From Myoxocephalus aenaeus (taxonomy: Eukaryota > Chordata > Actinopteri > Perciformes > Cottidae), in NCBI GenBank assembly GCA_038501785.1, contig JBAMJR010000160.1, positions 672,501-736,500 of the forward strand: a DNA stretch of 64,000 nucleotides. The letters run 5' to 3'. Made by a program: the position numbers and the translations under genes. Shown here one piece after another: positions 1 through 11,620 of the stretch. The notes under the pieces were generated by a model that ran no database searches, had not been told where the DNA came from, and saw only the letters and a program-made list of their open reading frames with translations. The number at the start of each line of letters is the position of its first letter. The first letter of the stretch is position 1.

Positions 1-1920
1 GTCCTCCGCTCTGACTACGTCAGTGCTCGGGCCCTAATAACGCATACGTCAGACAAGCTGCGGCAAAAACACAGCCTCAAAATGGAAATCTGAGGATAAA
101 CATGTAGATATTGGGGCGATGTGTAAGTAAAATGTAGTTTGAAAATGGGAAATTTAAAAGTTTCCATTAATTTTTCAAGTGAATATTCTGCCAATTTTTT
201 AAACGTCGCAAATAAGAAATGTGAAATTTGGCTCAACGGTTTGCATCCATAACACATCTGAGGTCGGCGCTACAGTCAACGCATTCACCAGTAAACGTAG
301 GACGCGAACCAGAAACAAAACAAGTCACTTTGAACATCTAACCATCAACGAATGCAGGTCTTCAGCAAGTTGTTAATTGTTTTATTGTTTTCCTTTCAGC
401 TAGTATTGGCTGTGTTTCATTTTGTCTGGAGACCAAGTCATTATAAATATATATTTGTGAAGGCAGAAGTGGCTCTTCAGCAGAGTGAGTTAAATGTTCA
501 CATCAGAACTTATTCTACAAAGGTGCTTCCATATCCCATCAACTCTTTTTTGGAAGCAATATAGGACGTTTTCTCAAATGTTTTTCATTACAGCTATTGT
601 TTATGGGAACATGGCACTGGTGACAACACTGCTGCCCTCATTCTGTCTTTTCTCACTAATGTATTTAGTGTTCACTTCCATTTTGCTGATTATTTTACTC
701 TCCTTTAAGTTTCTGCAAATTAAACCTCCAGCACAGATGTTTCACATTAACATTTTAAAGAACTGTTGAGTTAAATGTTACGTTCCAAAAAATAAGTAAA
801 AGAGATACTGGCATTGATCAAGAACCCATGGGAAAAACTATTTTTAGTTTATTTTGGGCAGTGTCTGTAGAATTTGCTTCTGGCAATCTGGCAATTCTAG
901 CTCTGCATGTCAGTTGTTTCATTTATTATTGAGTCTAAAAGTCTGGGGTTTTCTCTCAATCACTTTGATGAAATTGTGTGTCAAACAAGGAACAAGCACT
1001 ATGCAAAGCAATGTTTCAGCACTAATGCCTTCTTCAAGCTGCATAGAACAAGACACACATTAAACTCACCTGCCAGGTGTTTGTCAGTCAGCAAACAGCA
1101 GACCTTCAGTAGAGGTACAAGGTTATGTGGTGGAAATGTATCATAAGTGCTTTATTCTTAAATGTGTAGCTGAACTCTGAAAGTCTGTGTGAAGCAATAA
1201 CAGGTATTGTTTTTGGATTCCTTTCCTTTTGTTTTCTCCTTTTCTCTCTCACTCTTGCCAAACAACCAGACAGCATCAGGGCTTGTCTGGTGGGAAGGAG
1301 GACACTGCAAGGAGGAGCAGGGGAACGGGCAAACATTTCAATAATAATTGTAGATGTATAAAACTCATTTCGAACAATTTTTCTGGGTCAGACCTCCGAA
1401 CCATCTGTGGTGACGAGCTCCGTCCATTCAATTGAATTATTCCAAGTTTCTGTTTAATAAATGCTTAAAGACATTTAAGTGTTTCACATCGCATTTGTTT
1501 TCTCTAAAGGAGATTGATAAGGTTAATTCATTTCCATTACAGGTTACAAGGATGTGTATTTGTCTTTGTACGACAGAGTTGCAAAACGGAATTTAGAGTG
1601 TAGTCCCAATTTGCTAGAGAGGAAAGAACACAAAACAAATGTAAATAGAAGCCCCCTCATCCTCTGTTTGCATTGGCAATAGAACCGATAGAACAGACCG
1701 GGGAAATAAATGGAATTACAATAATGCAAGAAGCAATATAAACTTAGTTTATTTTGTCTTTTTAAGTTATGTGAACACTTCCATTCCATATGTAATTGAT
1801 ATTGTGTCCAAATGTTTTAAGCTTTCAGGTTATAAAATGATTGTAGGAAAAACAAAATGAATGGTAATAGACAAAAGTATAGATAACTTGAAAATTCTAA
1901 AAGAATTAAAAGTGCAAACT
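1..1920. other. Unassigned sequence, no gene seen
   Basis: Mixed AT-rich sequence. The open frames here are short (under 95 codons), overlap in several frames and show no recognisable domain or paired splice sites. I see no terminal repeats, RNA gene or long tandem repeat. Confidence 0.6.
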
Positions 1921-1958
1921 TAATATAAGATAAGATAAGATAAGATAATCCTTTATTG
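1921..1958 (-). repeat. LINE 3' tail with (GATAA)n
   Basis: A run of GATAA units followed by ATCCTTTATTGGA. Read on the minus strand this is the 'TCCAATAAAGGAT' plus pentamer tail found at the 3' end of many teleost non-LTR LINEs. Only the tail is visible; no coding part adjoins it. Confidence 0.5.
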
Positions 1959-2103
1959 GATAATATATGAAATACCTTGGTTGCTTTTTCAGTGCAGATG
2001 TTAAGCGACATTTATTTCCATGGATTTAGAGACCTTTAGCAGGATATTGAATGGTGGTCTGATTAATAATCAACTTAAGAGGTAGGTTTTCAAGAGGATT
2101 TGG

Positions 2104-2480
2104 CTGCCAACATTTCTATTCCCTTTTTCAAACTCTACCTATTACTCTCCAAAAATCCCTGTGAATTCACTTATTTATTCCATTATTTGGTCTAACAAAG
2201 CTCACAGAGTAAAGAGAAAGCTAAGCATTCTCATCGAGAGGAGGAGGGCTGAAACCTTCCCAATTTGGAGTTCTATCCCAACGCAGCTCAAATGTTTTAT
2301 TTTGACAATTTAATTAATAACACAAACGAGGAACCGTGGATAGATATCGAAAATGATCAGTTACAACCAATAGCTTACTTTTAGAAAAACATTTAAACAG
2401 GAAATTTGGTAATTGATAACTAAATGCTTGGAAAATTCAAAAACATCCTTGGTCTGGTAGATGCAAAACTAAATAAATAA
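2104..2480 (+). pseudogene. L1/Tx1-type LINE ORF2 C-terminal fragment
   Basis: Translation from about 2107 reads PTFLFPFSNSTYYSP, then IIWSNKAHRVKRK, the 'F-I-W-x-N-K-x-P-R-I' block that follows the reverse transcriptase domain in L1-like LINEs. After a frame change near 2255 it reads NLPNLEFYPNAAQM and later EEPWIDIEN, matching the family's 'LNLPNFQLYYWAAQ ... W..IE' block. The order of blocks is correct, but there is a frameshift and stops (for example the TAG after PIAYF). It is an old, non-functional fragment with neither the catalytic core nor the endonuclease. The family call is by motif memory; an exact subfamily cannot be given. Confidence 0.6.
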
Positions 2481-5400
2481 AATGGATGTTTACAACTCAT
2501 GTAAATTACCACAAATAAATATACATTCAATATAAATGAATGCCAAAAATATACTAGTCAGGCATGAACCCGTCCAATCACATCAGGACAAAAACAAAAA
2601 GATTGGACAGGCTGATTACAGTCCTGCAGCCGACAGATATATTTTCCGTCAGAGCATTTGATGCATTGATTGCGGTCGGGATGTAATGAGAATTTCAACT
2701 AAAATAATTAAAAAAAAGAAAATGGAATCCAACCGTGACTTCAAACTACGCCAGTTAAATGTGAATTGTGTCAAAGCGCCGCCCATGCTGCGTTATTTGA
2801 CGCGTTGGTAAATAGAGAGAGATTAAGAGACAGAAGAAGAAGGGGTAAGAGAAAACAGCCATGAATGATGCAGAGAGGAGAAAGAAGTGGAGATGAAGTT
2901 GGTGGAGATCTGAAGGATCTCCGTGTGGAGGAGGAGACGGGACTAAAGAAAAAATGAGCTGAAGAAAAAAAAGACAAAGGGAAGCTAGCCTGGGAAAGTG
3001 TTAGGAGCAAAACAAAAAGACGGAGAGGCAGAGAAATATAGATTGTGATTCCAGTGATTTATGACGATGAACTCTTTTTTTTTCTTCTTCTTTTTTTCAA
3101 CGAGCCCATTCAGCCGAAGCCCGGAAACCCAATTATGTCTGAAGAGCTTCTTAATGCATCCTGTTACAGCGCGGGCGTCGCTGTCATTCAGCTCATTTCT
3201 CCGACACATTGTGAATCTCTGTAACACAGAGCGACTATCAATGTCCTTACGAGGTGGAAATGTCCCGTCGGCCTTCTGTTCTCGAGACCGAGAGGGCCGA
3301 GAGTTTGATGAACAACTGGCGATTATGCGGTTACTCTATATGTGGAGAGTGGACAGAAGAATGACAGCGAGCCATTTGTCTGTCTGCCTGAACCGGGTCG
3401 CCACCCGCTAAAACACAGAATGATGTCAAATGAGTTATGGAACGCAGAGAGAGATTCTAATGTAAACATAAATAAATTGATTTATCTAGATTGTAGTCTA
3501 TTGCTATTTTAATCTCTCATTTGTAGTTTTGCACACCATTCCTGTTACTAATTAGATTTGTAGTACTTGATTACCTGGATAATTCCATTTCCCTACATTT
3601 CAGAGGAAATATTTCACCTCATAGTTTCTTTACAGGTTAGGATCGTATACTGAAAAGTGAAGACCAGTTTATAACATGATCATATATCGCTGCAGATGTT
3701 GTCACATCCACAGATCTGGTGAAAGCAATTTCATCATAACTGGTTGAAGTGTGATGTCACACTTACATAGTGTCTTGACGTAGAATTGTCCTGCTTGGTC
3801 ATCGTTGTAAAGTGTTAAAAGCGTCACTATGGTGAGGATCATGGTCTGGCTTTAAGTAAGTGCATCTGTAATGTAGCTCAAGCCTCGGAAGTAACGCCAT
3901 GTGACTCTGTGACGGTAACGGCAACGACATAAAGTAGTCAGTAAAAATTTGACCCATCCACCCTTTGACCCATCCACCCCCCTCGGAGTGAGACCTCTGA
4001 CTGAAATGATTGCAAAAGGCCCAAACTGTAATAAAATGGAATTGTCCTTTAACTTACTAATTGTGGCTGCAGTCTCATAATTATGACGTGAAAGCAGGTA
4101 TTGTAGTATTATAGGGCCATCGTTTTTTCACCTAATTAAAATCTGTTTGTCTGTCTGTAGTTTTACCCCATGGAAAGCTCCGGTCGTATTCGGTCCTGCG
4201 GGCTCAAACCACAGTGGACCATTAACTTCGACAGGGGCAAACCATTGTCAGAAAATCAAAGCCTCCTCACCACCGATATTAGAAACTCGATTTCAGTCAT
4301 CCATCCGCCATTTTCTTATGTAATTTTCAGAGACTGAAAGCAGATCACACAGTGGTTTCTATGAAACCAAGAGCAGGGTGCGAGGTGACACACAACACCT
4401 TTTTAGAAATGGATCATTCATATTTGTGTGTACGCTGTGCAGGAGACTATTTATACACAGATGAACTGGAGTCCAGGACCCAGCTGTCATAATGTAGCCA
4501 AAGGGGCACAGCAGATGATATTGTGGCCAGATTCTGTGTTAACATTGAGCTCCAAGTGCCACCGAGAGGCTGCATCTCAGACAGCAACTTCCCTCCAGTG
4601 TGCAACGATAAAAAACATCAGTCCGTTCGGTTCCCCCTGAACTCAGACACACATCGAGTCTGATACGTTTGGAAGGTGTGATCGAGAGTCACAATGACTG
4701 CTAACTTAGCAGGCGTCAACCCAACATTCTCCACAAAACCGCTGCCCACCGAAACACATACCTATGTGTTTGCTTCTGTTTTACAGTGTGTGTGTGTAAA
4801 TAATAGTTTATAGCATTATGAAGTACAGTATAATAGGGACGGCTCACTTTGAATCTCACAGTTCTAACAGAGAACTGCAACAGACTTTCAGCAGACTTTT
4901 GGAGGCGGTTCAACAAGTGATCTCCAAGCAGCTGTTGTCAAACTGGAACTAAAATGAAGTGATGAACTAAGTACTCCGGTAAAAGTTCTAAATAATATCC
5001 CAGGACTAAAACCCTCTCCATTTTAGTGAATCTCTTTCTAATCCATCTTTTCTTTGTCAAACAAACGAGCAAAAAATAACTTTCAAAATAAACAGGAAAT
5101 CCCACCGATTAGGTAACAGCTGACAGCTGCTCTGTAATTTCTGTCTTTCTAAAAGTTGAACTACAAATGATTACCCCATTCACACAGCCACTTAGTTATC
5201 TGTTAGAAGCTAAGTGGAATGCATCCGAGAGGCTTTCGAGACGGATTCCTACTGATTGTTCTCGACCACCACATCCATGTTTCGGTGCCACTTACATAAT
5301 CTTCCACTACATAATCTTCCCCTCCGGTGAGGGCAGCTGACGTGACACCCAAAGTAGCCACACCTATAAAGCAACAGGTGGTAGGATCGGTATGCGCACG

Positions 5401-5760
5401 ATCTGTTGTTGTAACAGTATTGAATCACAACTATGGTGCAGTTTGGTAACATTTTATAATACCTACATGCTATACAGCATTAGTTAAGTATGAGTAAACA
5501 CTTAATTCATCATTTATAAATAATCTACCGTTACTGTTTCTAATTTGTATACAAAACTGACCATATTTTCATTTGTTTTTGACATTCAACCGGCGCACAT
5601 TGCGACTTCCTTTTAAAGCTTGTGAGCCTTCAAAATAAAAGCATCCCATCTTACAGGAAACCAGTTAAATATAGTTTAGCTTAATGCAGGTAAAACGCAT
5701 GCAATGAAAACAACAACATTGATTGACAAACAGTTTCTAAAGCCAGAACACAAATTGGGT
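2481..5760. other. Unassigned sequence with small repeats
   Basis: No gene recognised. It holds a purine-rich stretch at 2810-3010 that creates false open frames, and a perfect 16-bp tandem duplication (TTTGACCCATCCACCC) at 3948-3979. There is also a short duplication of ACATAATCTTCC near 5295-5320. CATCCATCCGCCATTTTCT near 4300 resembles the reverse of a LINE tail but is too short to assign. Open frames of up to 116 codons here have no domain. Confidence 0.5.
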
Positions 5761-6034
5761 TACCGTAAAAGCCGGGTTACAAGCCGCTTCTACCACCGGT
5801 GGGTGTCCCCGCTGTAGCAAGCTAGCAGCACCGCTAGCTACTGGCTGCTGCTGCTACTGGCCGCTGCTGGTGCTACTGCCATCCCCTCTGCCCGAGTCGG
5901 GTGTCGAGCCGGGGCTGGTCCCACTACCTACGGTGGTTGTCGGAAAGCTTGTGGAGCGCTAGCTGGCTACAGCAGGGAGCTAACGGGGACACTGACCGAA
6001 GGTAGTAGCGGCTTGTAACACGACTTTTACGGTA
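5761..6034. mobile_element. 274-bp foldback MITE
   Basis: The left end reads TACCGTAAAAGCCGGGTTAC and the right end, reverse-complemented, reads TACCGTAAAAGTCGTGTTAC. The match continues through ACAAGCCGCT and GTGTCCCCG for about 50 bp. With a small insertion it then continues into GCTGTAGC(A/C)AGCTAGC, so most of the element folds back on itself. There is no coding capacity. I found no convincing target duplication, so the superfamily is open. The interior is GC- and CTG-rich. Confidence 0.7.
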
Positions 6035-6450
6035 CTTACATATACAATAACCGACAGCATGCTGTCAAACAGCTCGTTTTGTGCCGTCTTTGACGTGCCT
6101 GGCTGTCTTGCTCCTCCAGAACTCAGGAGTCAGTCTCGTCATGCAAGGCCAGTTCAAAAGCTCCACAAAACTTCACACAATCAATTATTTTGGATAAAAT
6201 CTGCCCTTTTTTTATCCACCTCATTGTGTTTCTTCACCACAGTCCTGTGTCCGTAGGTAGTGATGTTGACTTAGCTTGATATGCTAGTTTATTAGCTTGA
6301 CGGAGTTATCCATACGTGTCCTCCTGGTGTTCTCATGTTTTCTTAATTTTTCCGACAAGTGCTTCATGTCCCTTAATCCCGTAGCTGTCCATGCTGGATC
6401 GGTCCACGTTGATTTAAATAAAGCAAGTGTAGGGTTTTTAGAACCAAGTT
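6035..6450. other. Unassigned sequence
   Basis: Ordinary AT-rich sequence with two weak open frames lacking domains. No repeat structure seen. Confidence 0.5.
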
Positions 6451-6973
6451 CGTCATTTCTGGACTTGGTACAATGTAAAATGAGAAGTTGTTTGGGTGTA
6501 CATTACAATGCATGGAATATGATAATTAATAAGGGATATTATTATGAAGGATTTGTAATGGCATGCATATGTAGGTCACTGATTTTATTAATGATTAATG
6601 TATGAATGGAATGTTAGATACTAGATACTGCATGTAAAGGAATTGTAGTTCTCTTGTTCGCCTGAGGGGCGGAGCTGGAGAACTGATTTCAAGAACCCAC
6701 CGAGGAAGACCGACGAAGAAGACGAAGGAGGGCTCGAGCTCCATGGAGGATATAAAATTGACTGTACCTGGGAGAACGGCCTCTTTTCTGGCCACCACCG
6801 ACGAAGGAGGAACTTCAGGCGAGAAGCGCACTGGTGGATTAGAAAACAGCTCGATCGATCGAAAGCATAACCTGTTCTGTCATTTCACTCGCTTATTAAA
6901 TATTCTTATATTATATAATCTTCGGACCCCGGTCCTTATTTCCGCGCCAACTCCCAGAGTTTCAAGAACTCAA
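6451..6973 (+). mobile_element. Possible solo LTR
   Basis: The stretch begins with TGTAAAATG-like sequence. It has a TATA-like GGATATAAAATTG at about 6746-6758 inside a GC-richer block, then an AT-rich zone with TATTAAATA (near 6895) followed by CTTCGGACCCCGG, and ends near CAAGAACTCAACA. This order (promoter, polyadenylation zone, TG...CA ends) suggests a retroviral or gypsy-type LTR, and no internal coding region adjoins. I could not find a clean target duplication or a second LTR, so this is tentative. Confidence 0.3.
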
Positions 6974-8025
6974 CACAAGCATGGAAAGTAAAATACGGCG
7001 TTAGCACATGCGTTAAATACGGCGTTACAGCTGAGAGGTGCACTAGCGGAGAGGACAAGCAGGAAAAGCATATATTTTGCGCAGATATCCTATTTTCCAA
7101 ATATTACTGGGTATATTCCATAGCTTTTTTTTTGGTGGCTGAAGGTGGGTGGGCCAGGCCCCGTGGCCCTCTATTGGCCGGCCGCCACTGTTCATGATAC
7201 AGATCCTCATGTGTGGACAGCAGGCGCTCGCTCTGCTATAAGGCCGATTTTTTGCACTATTATGGGCATGGAGGTCACACAGGGTGTGTGGACCGACCTC
7301 CGGAGCTATTTTAACCACTTTGATGAGAAGAAAAGACTTGGAGAGCAGATAAGTAAGTGCAAAGAAAAATTGGTAAAAAGAATGTAGCCAATGGCTGTAG
7401 CTTTTTCTAATAATCATTATCAAGAATTAGTCTGACTCATTAAAGTATATTAATTACTTTTTTTGTGTTCTGTTAATTGTTTCAGCGACAATAAAATTGT
7501 TCCTGCAACTAAAGTAAACGCAACAATTTCTAATCTGAAGTCTGCACGGTGTCCTTCTGCGAGGCAATAATGGAGAACGTGGTCAGCTGTCTGTCACTTT
7601 TTTATTACTTTTTCATAACATCCTCTTCTGGTTCAATAAAGCATTGACCAGTCATGAAAGAAAGTGACTGACAGCATTTGATTGGTATTTATTGGATGAA
7701 GAAAGCGAGGAAATAAATCTCACTGGCTTTAACTTAAAAGGACAACATTCACAAAAAGACATCTTCCGCATTCTTGAAGAAAAATGTCCTCCAACAATTG
7801 GAAAATAGCTACGTTGGTTTTGTTACTAATTGAATAGCTTTTGCATGTTTGAACAACTCAACAGAGACTTAATTAGAGTGACATGATACATTCCAATTCT
7901 TTGAATTATTTTACTCAATTCAGTTAAATAGAAAAAAAAAAATGCTCAGAATGCTTCACAATCTGTATAACATCCTCTGTCCATAAACCCATGCATTGTA
8001 AAAAGGAAAAAAATCCCCCCAAAAG
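6974..8025. other. Unassigned sequence
   Basis: No gene or repeat recognised. A GC-rich patch at 7140-7240 and several poly-A/T runs are the only visible features. The 126-codon minus-strand open frame at 7043-7423 has no domain. Confidence 0.5.
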
Positions 8026-8190
8026 TGGACAAGGGATCCTCCTCTGTCGTTTTTGTTTGTGTTTTTTGGGGGAGTTTTTCCTGATCCAATGTGAGGTCCC
8101 GGGACAGGGATATCGTATGTGTAAAGCCCTCCGAAGGAAATTTGTAATTTGTGATTCTGGCCTATACAAAATATACTGAATTGAAGTGAA
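8026..8190 (+). repeat. L2/CR1-type LINE 3' end fragment
   Basis: Contains GGGATCCTCCTCTGT, GGGGGAGTTTTTCCTGATCC, TGTGAGGTCCCGGGACAGGG, AAAGCCCTCCGA and an ending ACTGAATTGAA. The same ordered blocks lie at 50424-50626 next to a recognisable LINE coding remnant, so this is a second, shorter copy of that 3' end. It is non-coding and 5'-truncated. Confidence 0.7.
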
Positions 8191-9374
8191 TTTACAGTGC
8201 ACATTTAAAAAGCAACCGCAGTTGATCAACAGGCACAACATAGGAATGAAAACAACAGGACGTAATAAATCAGTAAACATGATGTTGAGCTTTTTAGCTG
8301 ATAAATGTTACAGTAGTGTTTGTATGCTGTAAACTGACTCGAACTAAGAGATACAACAGAGTTTACGATAAATATAGGAAGTATCTTAGTGCACGCACCA
8401 CCCGGTTTATTTCCTCGACCCTTTGCTGTCAGAGGACGTCGCGACATCCGGTTCAAAGGTCGAATTGAATACAGAAGTACAGCAGAGTGCAATAGCTTGG
8501 CAAGCTATGCAAGGGCATTGCCCCCAAAGATCACAAATGCAACCCAAGCAAGTTGACTTTCGGTTTGTTATCAGTGAGTAGAATCATAGACCATATATAA
8601 GAAGTGTAGAATTGTAACAGTTTATTATGACTTACACTTGTAAATAAAGAATGTATATGTGTAAATGACAATACTTAACTCACTGCACACTGGAGGTCAT
8701 TTTCAGTCGATTTTCTCGATTTGACATAATTTTCTTAGATTCACCTTTTAAGGCACTTGCATATAAGATATATACCCATGTTTTACATCATAAATTGCAG
8801 AACAATCTCAGCTATCTATATAATGAGGCACCATTGTCGTAAGGCAAAAGTGTAAAGAAAAAAACTTTATAATATGACACTAAAGCTGAAAAATGGAATC
8901 TCGATTTTTGGAAATTCTTCATATCGCTTGAAAAAACCTAACTTTACTCAGGTGGTGACTCTGTTTAGGTGATGGCAATTGGTTTACCAAAGGTTTTAGG
9001 TTCACAAAAGCAGTGAAATATATGAATAAAATGTTAGATACATGTAAATAAATGTCTAAAACTAAAGTTTTTATTATCGTTTTTTGAGTACAAATATGGT
9101 CTTTCACAGCTTTCACCAAAATGATAAAAATGGGACTGAGAAATGACTTCATAGTGCAGATAAAGCTTCAGGGAGTGTGTGCAAATGAAAAATGACCATC
9201 ACAACAATTTTTTTTTTTTAAATAAAAATATGTATTATAAAAAAAAAAGAAAATATGTACAGAATATATATTCAGAAATATAAAACAGAACAAAGACTAG
9301 ACCATTTACAATATACAAGTATATATGCTTCAATGGCATATCCTCATGCCATGGCATGCCAGTCAGTAGTAATA
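8191..9374. other. Unassigned sequence, possibly 3' part of the piggyBac-like element
   Basis: AT-rich. TTAACTCACTGCACACTGG at about 8674 could be the far end of the piggyBac-like element whose other end is at 10479 (a TTAA followed by a sequence only loosely similar to the CCCTTCGTCCACGG end). No transposase core is visible between them. Poly-A and poly-T runs lie near 9208-9250. Confidence 0.3.
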
Positions 9375-9475
9375 GCTTGGTACGTTTGTGGGGTAGAGGG
9401 GCACTTCCGGTGGTGGGGGGCCCCTTCCTGTCTAGAAACCGGAAGTGACGTCATTTTCAAAAATTACCATAAAAA
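9375..9475. repeat. Dispersed repeat, copy 1 (GGGGCACTTCCGG type)
   Basis: Shares ordered blocks with 60697-60830: GGGTAGAGGGGCACTTCCGG, TGGTGGGGGG, TTCCTGTCTAGAAACCGGAAG, TTACG/TGACG-TCATTTTCAA and AATTACCATAAAAA. The similarity is about 100 bp at high identity, so both are copies of one element. No terminal repeats or coding potential were seen. Confidence 0.7.
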
Positions 9476-9654
9476 ATTGTCTTTCTTGATCTGGCCTGAG
9501 GTGAAAGCAGTCGCCGGGCAGCACGCGCCCTGTTTGCTGGAGATGGTGTCTTTAGTCGTCGGTCAACGCGCTGCCTCTTTGCTGGCCAGGCTGGTCGGGG
9601 CGGATGGTGCTCCTCTCTGTAAAATAAATCAATACTAGTCAGTTGAAAGAAAGA

Positions 9655-9845
9655 TGACGTAACGATTGAGCAGAATGCTCCACATTGGATGTGCAAATAT
9701 TATTCAGATCATGACTGTGGTAGTAATTTTAGCATAATGCTCCGCATTGGATGTATAAATATTAGTGGTAGTAACGTGAAGCAGAGTGTTGTACAAAGCA
9801 GACTGTGTGTAAACATTACTTAGATCATGACGTAGTAACGTGAAC
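9655..9845. repeat. Degenerate tandem repeat, about 62-bp spacing
   Basis: The block GCA(G/T)AATGCTCC(A/G)CATTGGATGT(G/A) followed by (C/T)AAATATTA occurs near 9669 and again near 9731. Later decayed pieces carry GTAGTAACGTGAA(G/C)AGCAG. It lies in the non-coding part of the presumed piggyBac-like element. Confidence 0.45.
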
Positions 9846-9888
9846 AGCAGTGTGCACCGCGTGGCTGGCTCTCGTGCTCTCCTGCAGT

Positions 9889-9939
9889 GTACACATTACT
9901 AGTTTGTACACATTACTAGTTTGTACACATTACTAGTTT
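9889..9939. repeat. Three perfect 17-bp tandem repeats
   Basis: GTACACATTACTAGTTT occurs three times in a row with no mismatch. It lies just downstream (on the minus strand) of the exon at 9987-10108, in its presumed intron. Confidence 0.9.
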
Positions 9940-9986
9940 GCACCATGCAGCCTTACAGACACGTAACAAAGTTTAGTAACTACACT

Positions 9987-10108
9987 TACCCATCTTCCTC
10001 AGAAGAACTAAAGCCTTCGAGCTCTGACGACGACGCGTCGTCCTCCTCCTCGCTGCTCTCCAGAATCATGTGTTTTGCTTCCTCCGAGTTGAATCTCTTT
10101 GTCGTCAT
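9987..10108 (-). pseudogene. PiggyBac-like transposase first exon
   Basis: On the minus strand, ATG at 10108 opens MTTKRFNSEEAKHMILES, followed by an acidic, serine-rich stretch (EEEDDASSSELEG...SSEED). A short N-terminus of 'S-E-E-A' type followed by an acidic D/E/S run is typical of piggyBac transposases (PGBD4-like). After GAAGATG the DNA reads GTAAGTG, a consensus splice donor, so the exon probably ends there instead of at the in-frame TAA that overlaps the donor. An upstream in-frame Met exists at 10180, but the MTTKRF start fits the family better. No DDD catalytic exon was found downstream, so this looks like a non-autonomous remnant. The TTAA/CCCTTCGTCC end at 10479 lies about 370 bp upstream of the ATG and supports the call. 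Confidence 0.55.
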
Positions 10109-10439
10109 GTTGATTGTAAACTGTAGTGTGTACATGCTGTACAAGTGGGTAGTCCTTTTGAGATTTTCCTGAGTGTACATTGGTTGTTTAGTTCACGAAA
10201 TGGCGACGGACATATGACTCAACTAATCACAGAGAAGGATTTTTTTATTTTTTTTCCAGCGTCAGATGACACACTGCTGCCCTTTCGCTTGCCTGATGAT
10301 GTTAAAATTATGCTGGGCTCTGCCTGGGCAGGCACCCGGAAGCAGGAAGCCGTCTCTTTCCGCCAGACGTAAAATTATATTTTTGCGATGTATTATCGGG
10401 GTGCTGTGAATATTTTAGAAACTTAGAGAAAAGTTTCAA

Positions 10440-10482
10440 GTGTCACCACGCGAAACCGCGGGCTCCGTGGACGAAGGGTTAA
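10440..10482 (-). mobile_element. PiggyBac-type terminal repeat at TTAA
   Basis: Read on the minus strand: TTAA then CCCTTCGTCCACGGAGCCCG and a GC-rich arm (GCGGTTTCGCG). PiggyBac elements insert at TTAA and begin with CCY. The neighbouring exon on the same strand fits. The opposite end is uncertain (possible TTAACTCACTGCAC at 8674). Confidence 0.5.
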
Positions 10483-11351
10483 GAATGATATAATCAGTAA
10501 GTAGTAGCGAGCCTTATGGCAATGTGTATTAGTAACATAGCAGAAAGTCACCGTTAGTTTTTTATCACTTAGAAGTATTTCAAGTATGCATGGAATGTTT
10601 TAATCAAGACAGATGCCACAGTATTATTCAAAATGGATGCCGTACCTTATATAACTGAAAAACAACTCCTCTAAGGGAGACCACCAGTTAGCTACACAAG
10701 AGGGCGGAGTGATGACGTCAAGTACCGGAAGCATGAAGATGCTAGAGTGCCATCTGTAAAACCAACCCAAAAGCTGACTCCGCCTACAAAACCAAACATA
10801 ACTTGTTGTTCGGGGTACATAAGTCGAATGTGGTTAACTGTTTACCGTCTGAACTGTTTACAGTCTATGGACGCTGTGAATTATGCACCCTCAGCTGAGA
10901 ATTTTATACTGTATCACCATTGAATTTTTGATTAAATCTGTTTTATTATAACTCACCGAATCCAGAATTCTCTTCACGTCCATCCAAAGATTTTTGAACA
11001 CAACAGAAGTCAAAAGTCTGTATCTTTGTATTATTTTCTGGTATGTATGTAGAAAATAATTTGAAAAAAATACTTTGAGGGTTTGAGGACAAATTGAAAG
11101 ATTTGTACACGAACCTTTTGGTCGTGTCCAGTGAATTTTTTTAATCAGTGGTGTGAATGAAGACGATTACACAGCAGTGGGGAATGCTTTTCTCTCCGCA
11201 GCGCATGTGTGTTCATTGTGCGAGTGTGTGTCAGGTCTCGGGCACTGTGCACGCAAATGTATGTACTCAAGCCTGTGTGTGTGCACTTTATATTTGTTTT
11301 TATGCAGGTCGTATCATTTTATGATGTCATATTTATCGCCCACAGCGTGAA
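10483..11351. other. Unassigned sequence
   Basis: No gene recognised. A short perfect-looking motif pair GTTTACCGTCTGAACTGTTTACAGTCT near 10843 is a local duplication. The rest is unique-looking and AT-rich. Confidence 0.5.
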
Positions 11352-11418
11352 GGCCGGTCCGAAAATATTGTCTTACATAAAACCAGTCCGTGGCGCAAAA
11401 AAGGTTGTGGACCGCTAA
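11352..11418. mobile_element. hAT terminal fragment
   Basis: The end reads CAGTCCGTGGCGCAAAAAAGG then TTGTGGACCGCT. On the minus strand this is AGCGGTCCACAACCTTTTTTG, the terminus of a common fish hAT-type element ('CAGCGGTCCCCAACC'). Only one end is visible and the partner terminus was not found. Confidence 0.45.
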
Positions 11419-11425
11419 ACTAGAA

Positions 11426-11620
11426 CATAAAGCAGGGTATGCTTTAGGGCGGGGCTTACTGTGATTGACAGGTCGCTGATGCTATCAGAGCCGTATACGG
11501 CGTCTCTACGTCACTCCTCTGCGTTCGAATTATGGTGACTTCTTGTTCATTGGTTCCATATGCAGTCCACAAACCAATGGGTGATGTCACGATGACAACG
11601 TCCATTTTTTTATACAGTCG
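11426..11620 (-). repeat. Dispersed repeat family A/B/C, copy A
   Basis: On the minus strand it contains CCAATGGGTGATGTCAC (as complement), GACGTAGAGACGCCGTATAC, CTGTCAATCACAGTAAGCCC, CGCCCTAAAGCATACCCTGC and TTTATG. The same blocks in the same order occur at 21556-23075 and 52296-52530. It is a non-coding, fish-type dispersed repeat of unclear class. Confidence 0.75.

Noticed and set aside
3061..3411. 116-codon ORF with a poly-Phe run
   Set aside because: The start lies in a poly-T/purine region and the remainder has no recognisable domain.
8674..8693. TTAACTCACTGCACACTGG as the certain second end of the piggyBac-like element
   Set aside because: Only loosely similar to CCCTTCGTCCACGG; kept as a possibility in the notes but not called as a terminus.
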